A stretch of 64,000 nt of DNA, from the NCBI GenBank assembly GCA_002633025.1, contig NMRB01000438.1, positions 66,363 through 130,362 of the forward strand, in the 5' to 3' direction. Source of the stretch: Notospermus geniculatus. Taxonomy: Eukaryota; Nemertea; Pilidiophora; Heteronemertea; Lineidae. The notes beneath the pieces are model-generated. The model had not been told where the DNA came from and made no database searches. It worked only from the letters and a program-made list of their open reading frames with translations. The stretch's first letter is position 1. The number at the start of each line of letters is the position of its first letter. The position numbers and the translations under genes are program-made. Below, one piece after another: positions 62,290-64,000 of this stretch.

Positions 62290-62643
62290 CTCCCTACGCA
62301 GTTGTGAGTCACGCCCCTTTCGGTTTACTCGCCTCCACAACTGCTTTACTTCGTGGAAGTCGCCGCGTTTGGTCAACAGATGGCGTCAGGGCCTGGCGCG
62401 AGTTTTACAGCCTTTCAGAACTCTTTGGCCCGTTGGCAATGAATGTTCTTGTGCTACCATGGCTATGAACCGCTCGGCCAATGAAAAAGTGTCTCAGGCC
62501 AGCTTGGTTACCGGTTGCTCGGTGCTGTCATTGGTCGACTCTCTCAGCGCCATCTGTTGACCAAACGCGGCGAATTTTACGAAGTTAAGCAGTGTGGAGA
62601 GCGGGTAAACCGAAGGGGGCGCGGTACACAACTGCGTAGGGAG
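62290..62643. mobile_element. Long hairpin element, family G, full copy
   Basis: Outer ends ctccctacgcagttgtg and cacaactgcgtagggag; inner inverted segments cgtttggtcaacagatggcg and cgccatctgttgaccaaacg. The centre (about 62400-62530) is not palindromic. The 5' and 3' outer 40 bp match 54871-54957. Confidence 0.85.
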
Positions 62644-62763
62644 TTTACTCAGTTTGGTGATAAATGGAAAACGTACCTATAAAGTTCGTCATTTTGACAA
62701 AGAAGAGTTTTTCAGTACTTTAAAAACAAAAATTCTTGCAATCTGAAAATCTCATTTTTCAGG

Positions 62764-64000
62764 ATGTTCCTTCTTCGAGTGGTAGCCGTGTTTTTTCCGC
62801 TGCTGGCCGCCACAGCAGACGACAGGAGAGTCAGCCATCATGTCAATAAGAGCATCGTCTGCGAGTCGGGCCATTGCTGCACCACGGAGTACGTGAAGAA
62901 AGAGGTGAACGTAAACTGTACTGAAAAGGGCTGGAAGGATGTACCGAAAAACCTGCCAAAAGACACCGTCACGTTGGATCTCCAGGGGAACAAAATCGCA
63001 TCAATCAGGCGCAATGCATTTGTTGGCCTGACGAAACTGGAATCTTTGAACCTGACCGCTAACAAAATAAGATGGTTAGACCCGGGAGCGTTTAATGGGT
63101 TAAGTGAACTGAAATCATTGAAACTCGGAGAAAACCCGCATATTGAGTTGAAGTCAGCCACTCTGGCACCGCTTAGACACCTCCAGGAACTCAATCTGCA
63201 GATGATCCAAAGTCTGTCTCTTGATGAGGATGTTTTTCTCCGTTCAGTGTCCCTGCAACATCTGAACGCCAGTAATTCTCGACTCCGCGATCTATCATTC
63301 CTGTCTTCACTGCGGAATGCGCCTAATATCACCAACATCGAGTTACAAGGCAACAGACTGGGGAATCTTACCAAGGACATGTTTGACGGTTTGGTGTCCA
63401 AACGGTTAAAACTGAATTTGGGCGGCAGTGGTGTGACGCACATTGAGACCGGGACGTTCGCCTCGATCCGGAAACTGTGGTGGCTCACTCTTTCGAACAA
63501 TAACATCAGTTCGTCTTTACCTGGTGCCCTGCTTGGCCTACATCACTTGCGAGTTCTGTCTCTCCGCAATTCTGGACTGAGCGATCTGTCATTCCTGTCT
63601 TCACTGTGGAATTCGCCTAACATCACCAGCATCGAGTTACAAGGCAACAGACTGGGGAATCTCACCAAGGACATGTTTGACGGTTTTGTCTCCAAACGGT
63701 TAAACAGCCTGAATTTCCGCGGCAGTGGTGTGACGCACATTGAGACCGGGACGTTCGCCTCGATTACAAACATGTCGTTTCTCGATCTGTCGGACAATAA
63801 CATCAGTTCGTCTTTACCTGGTGCCCTGCTCGGCCTACATCACTTGCAAGTTCTGCATCTCTCCAATGTTAACTTGCGTAACCACACGAAACTGCAGGAG
63901 ATGTGGGGATACCTCCGACCGAATAACACCAGTGACGCGGCTTTGAAATTCCTGTTTTTGAGCAGAAATGGTCTGAAAAGATTACCAGTGAATGGATTCA
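62764..64000 (+). CDS. Leucine-rich-repeat receptor, Toll-like ectodomain (partial)
   Basis: An open frame of 412 codons runs from 62764 to the window edge. It starts with a signal peptide (MFLLRVVAVFFPLLAATA), followed by an LRRNT-type cysteine cap (CESGHCC ... NCTEKGWKDVPKNLP) and tandem LRRs of about 24 residues, such as TLDLQGNKIASIRRNAFVGL and LESLNLTANKIRWLDPGAF. A segment of 98 codons is duplicated in tandem. Several N-x-S/T sites suit an extracellular glycoprotein. A good acceptor (catttttcag, ending 62762) sits one base before the start codon, implying an upstream 5'UTR exon. The C-terminal part is outside the window, so Toll-like receptor versus other LRR receptor or secreted LRR protein cannot be decided. 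Confidence 0.85.
   Translation, partial: MFLLRVVAVFFPLLAATADDRRVSHHVNKSIVCESGHCCTTEYVKKEVNVNCTEKGWKDVPKNLPKDTVTLDLQGNKIASIRRNAFVGLTKLESLNLTANKIRWLDPGAFNGLSELKSLKLGENPHIELKSATLAPLRHLQELNLQMIQSLSLDEDVFLRSVSLQHLNASNSRLRDLSFLSSLRNAPNITNIELQGNRLGNLTKDMFDGLVSKRLKLNLGGSGVTHIETGTFASIRKLWWLTLSNNNISSSLPGALLGLHHLRVLSLRNSGLSDLSFLSSLWNSPNITSIELQGNRLGNLTKDMFDGFVSKRLNSLNFRGSGVTHIETGTFASITNMSFLDLSDNNISSSLPGALLGLHHLQVLHLSNVNLRNHTKLQEMWGYLRPNNTSDAALKFLFLSRNGLKRLPVNGF

Larger units (their letters stand above)
52456..62763. other. Repeat-rich intergenic stretch
   Basis: No convincing coding exon is found between the collagen start and the LRR gene. A plus-strand 120-residue frame at 57520-57882 has no recognised domain. 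The stretch holds many MITEs listed separately. The 5' leader of the LRR gene probably begins here, because an acceptor precedes its start codon. Confidence 0.5.

Noticed and set aside
62838-63506. 222-residue minus-strand open frame over the LRR gene
   Set aside because: It is an antisense shadow; the plus frame has a signal peptide, LRRNT cap and regular LRRs.

Overview
The window is eukaryotic genomic DNA from an invertebrate animal, most likely a marine lophotrochozoan or deuterostome; I cannot fix the phylum from sequence alone. The evidence is long genes split into many short exons with GT-AG introns, metazoan-only protein families (clade-B-like fibrillar collagen, ZMYND19, C19orf25/UPF0449, TRIM, TLR-like LRR), AATAAA poly(A) signals, tRNA-derived SINEs and a very high load of short hairpin DNA transposons (MITEs). 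Isolated N bases (3002, 4552, 23273, 31248, 58466) point to a draft assembly.

Layout. 746-2265 (+): a four-exon universal stress protein gene. 5367-7355 (+): an intronless TRIM/RBCC protein preceded by a 32-bp tandem array. 9359-12061 (-): a complete seven-exon ZMYND19 gene, head to head with 12616-13558 (+), a two-exon UPF0449/C19orf25 homologue; 554 bp separate their start codons and probably hold a shared promoter. 16230-52455 (-): a complete fibrillar procollagen gene, reconstructed here as 35 coding exons, 5187 coding nt and 1728 residues, with every splice phase consistent from signal peptide to stop. 52456-62760: about 10 kb of repeat-rich DNA with no convincing gene. 62764 to the window end (+): the 5' part of a leucine-rich-repeat receptor (Toll-like ectodomain type), cut by the window edge.

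The collagen dominates the window. Its order is signal peptide, TSPN/LamG domain, acidic tyrosine-containing segment, 12-triplet minor helix, linker, 1030-residue major helix, basic cleavage site and COLFI C-propeptide, matching type V/XI (clade B) procollagens. Four features stand out. The C-propeptide lacks both cysteines (C2 and C3) that normally link chains. The helix contains one break in the Gly-X-Y frame. Two neighbouring 54-nt exons look like a tandem duplication that lengthens the helix. A single 1149-nt exon encodes what is usually spread over many small exons.

Non-coding DNA is dense with mobile and tandem repeats: at least three tRNA-derived SINE families, more than ten hairpin/TIR element families (several with visible target-site duplications of hAT, Harbinger or piggyBac type), near-perfect palindromes, and minisatellites inside most long introns. 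One minisatellite, in the stress-protein gene, is an amplified copy of the exon 2 5' splice site.
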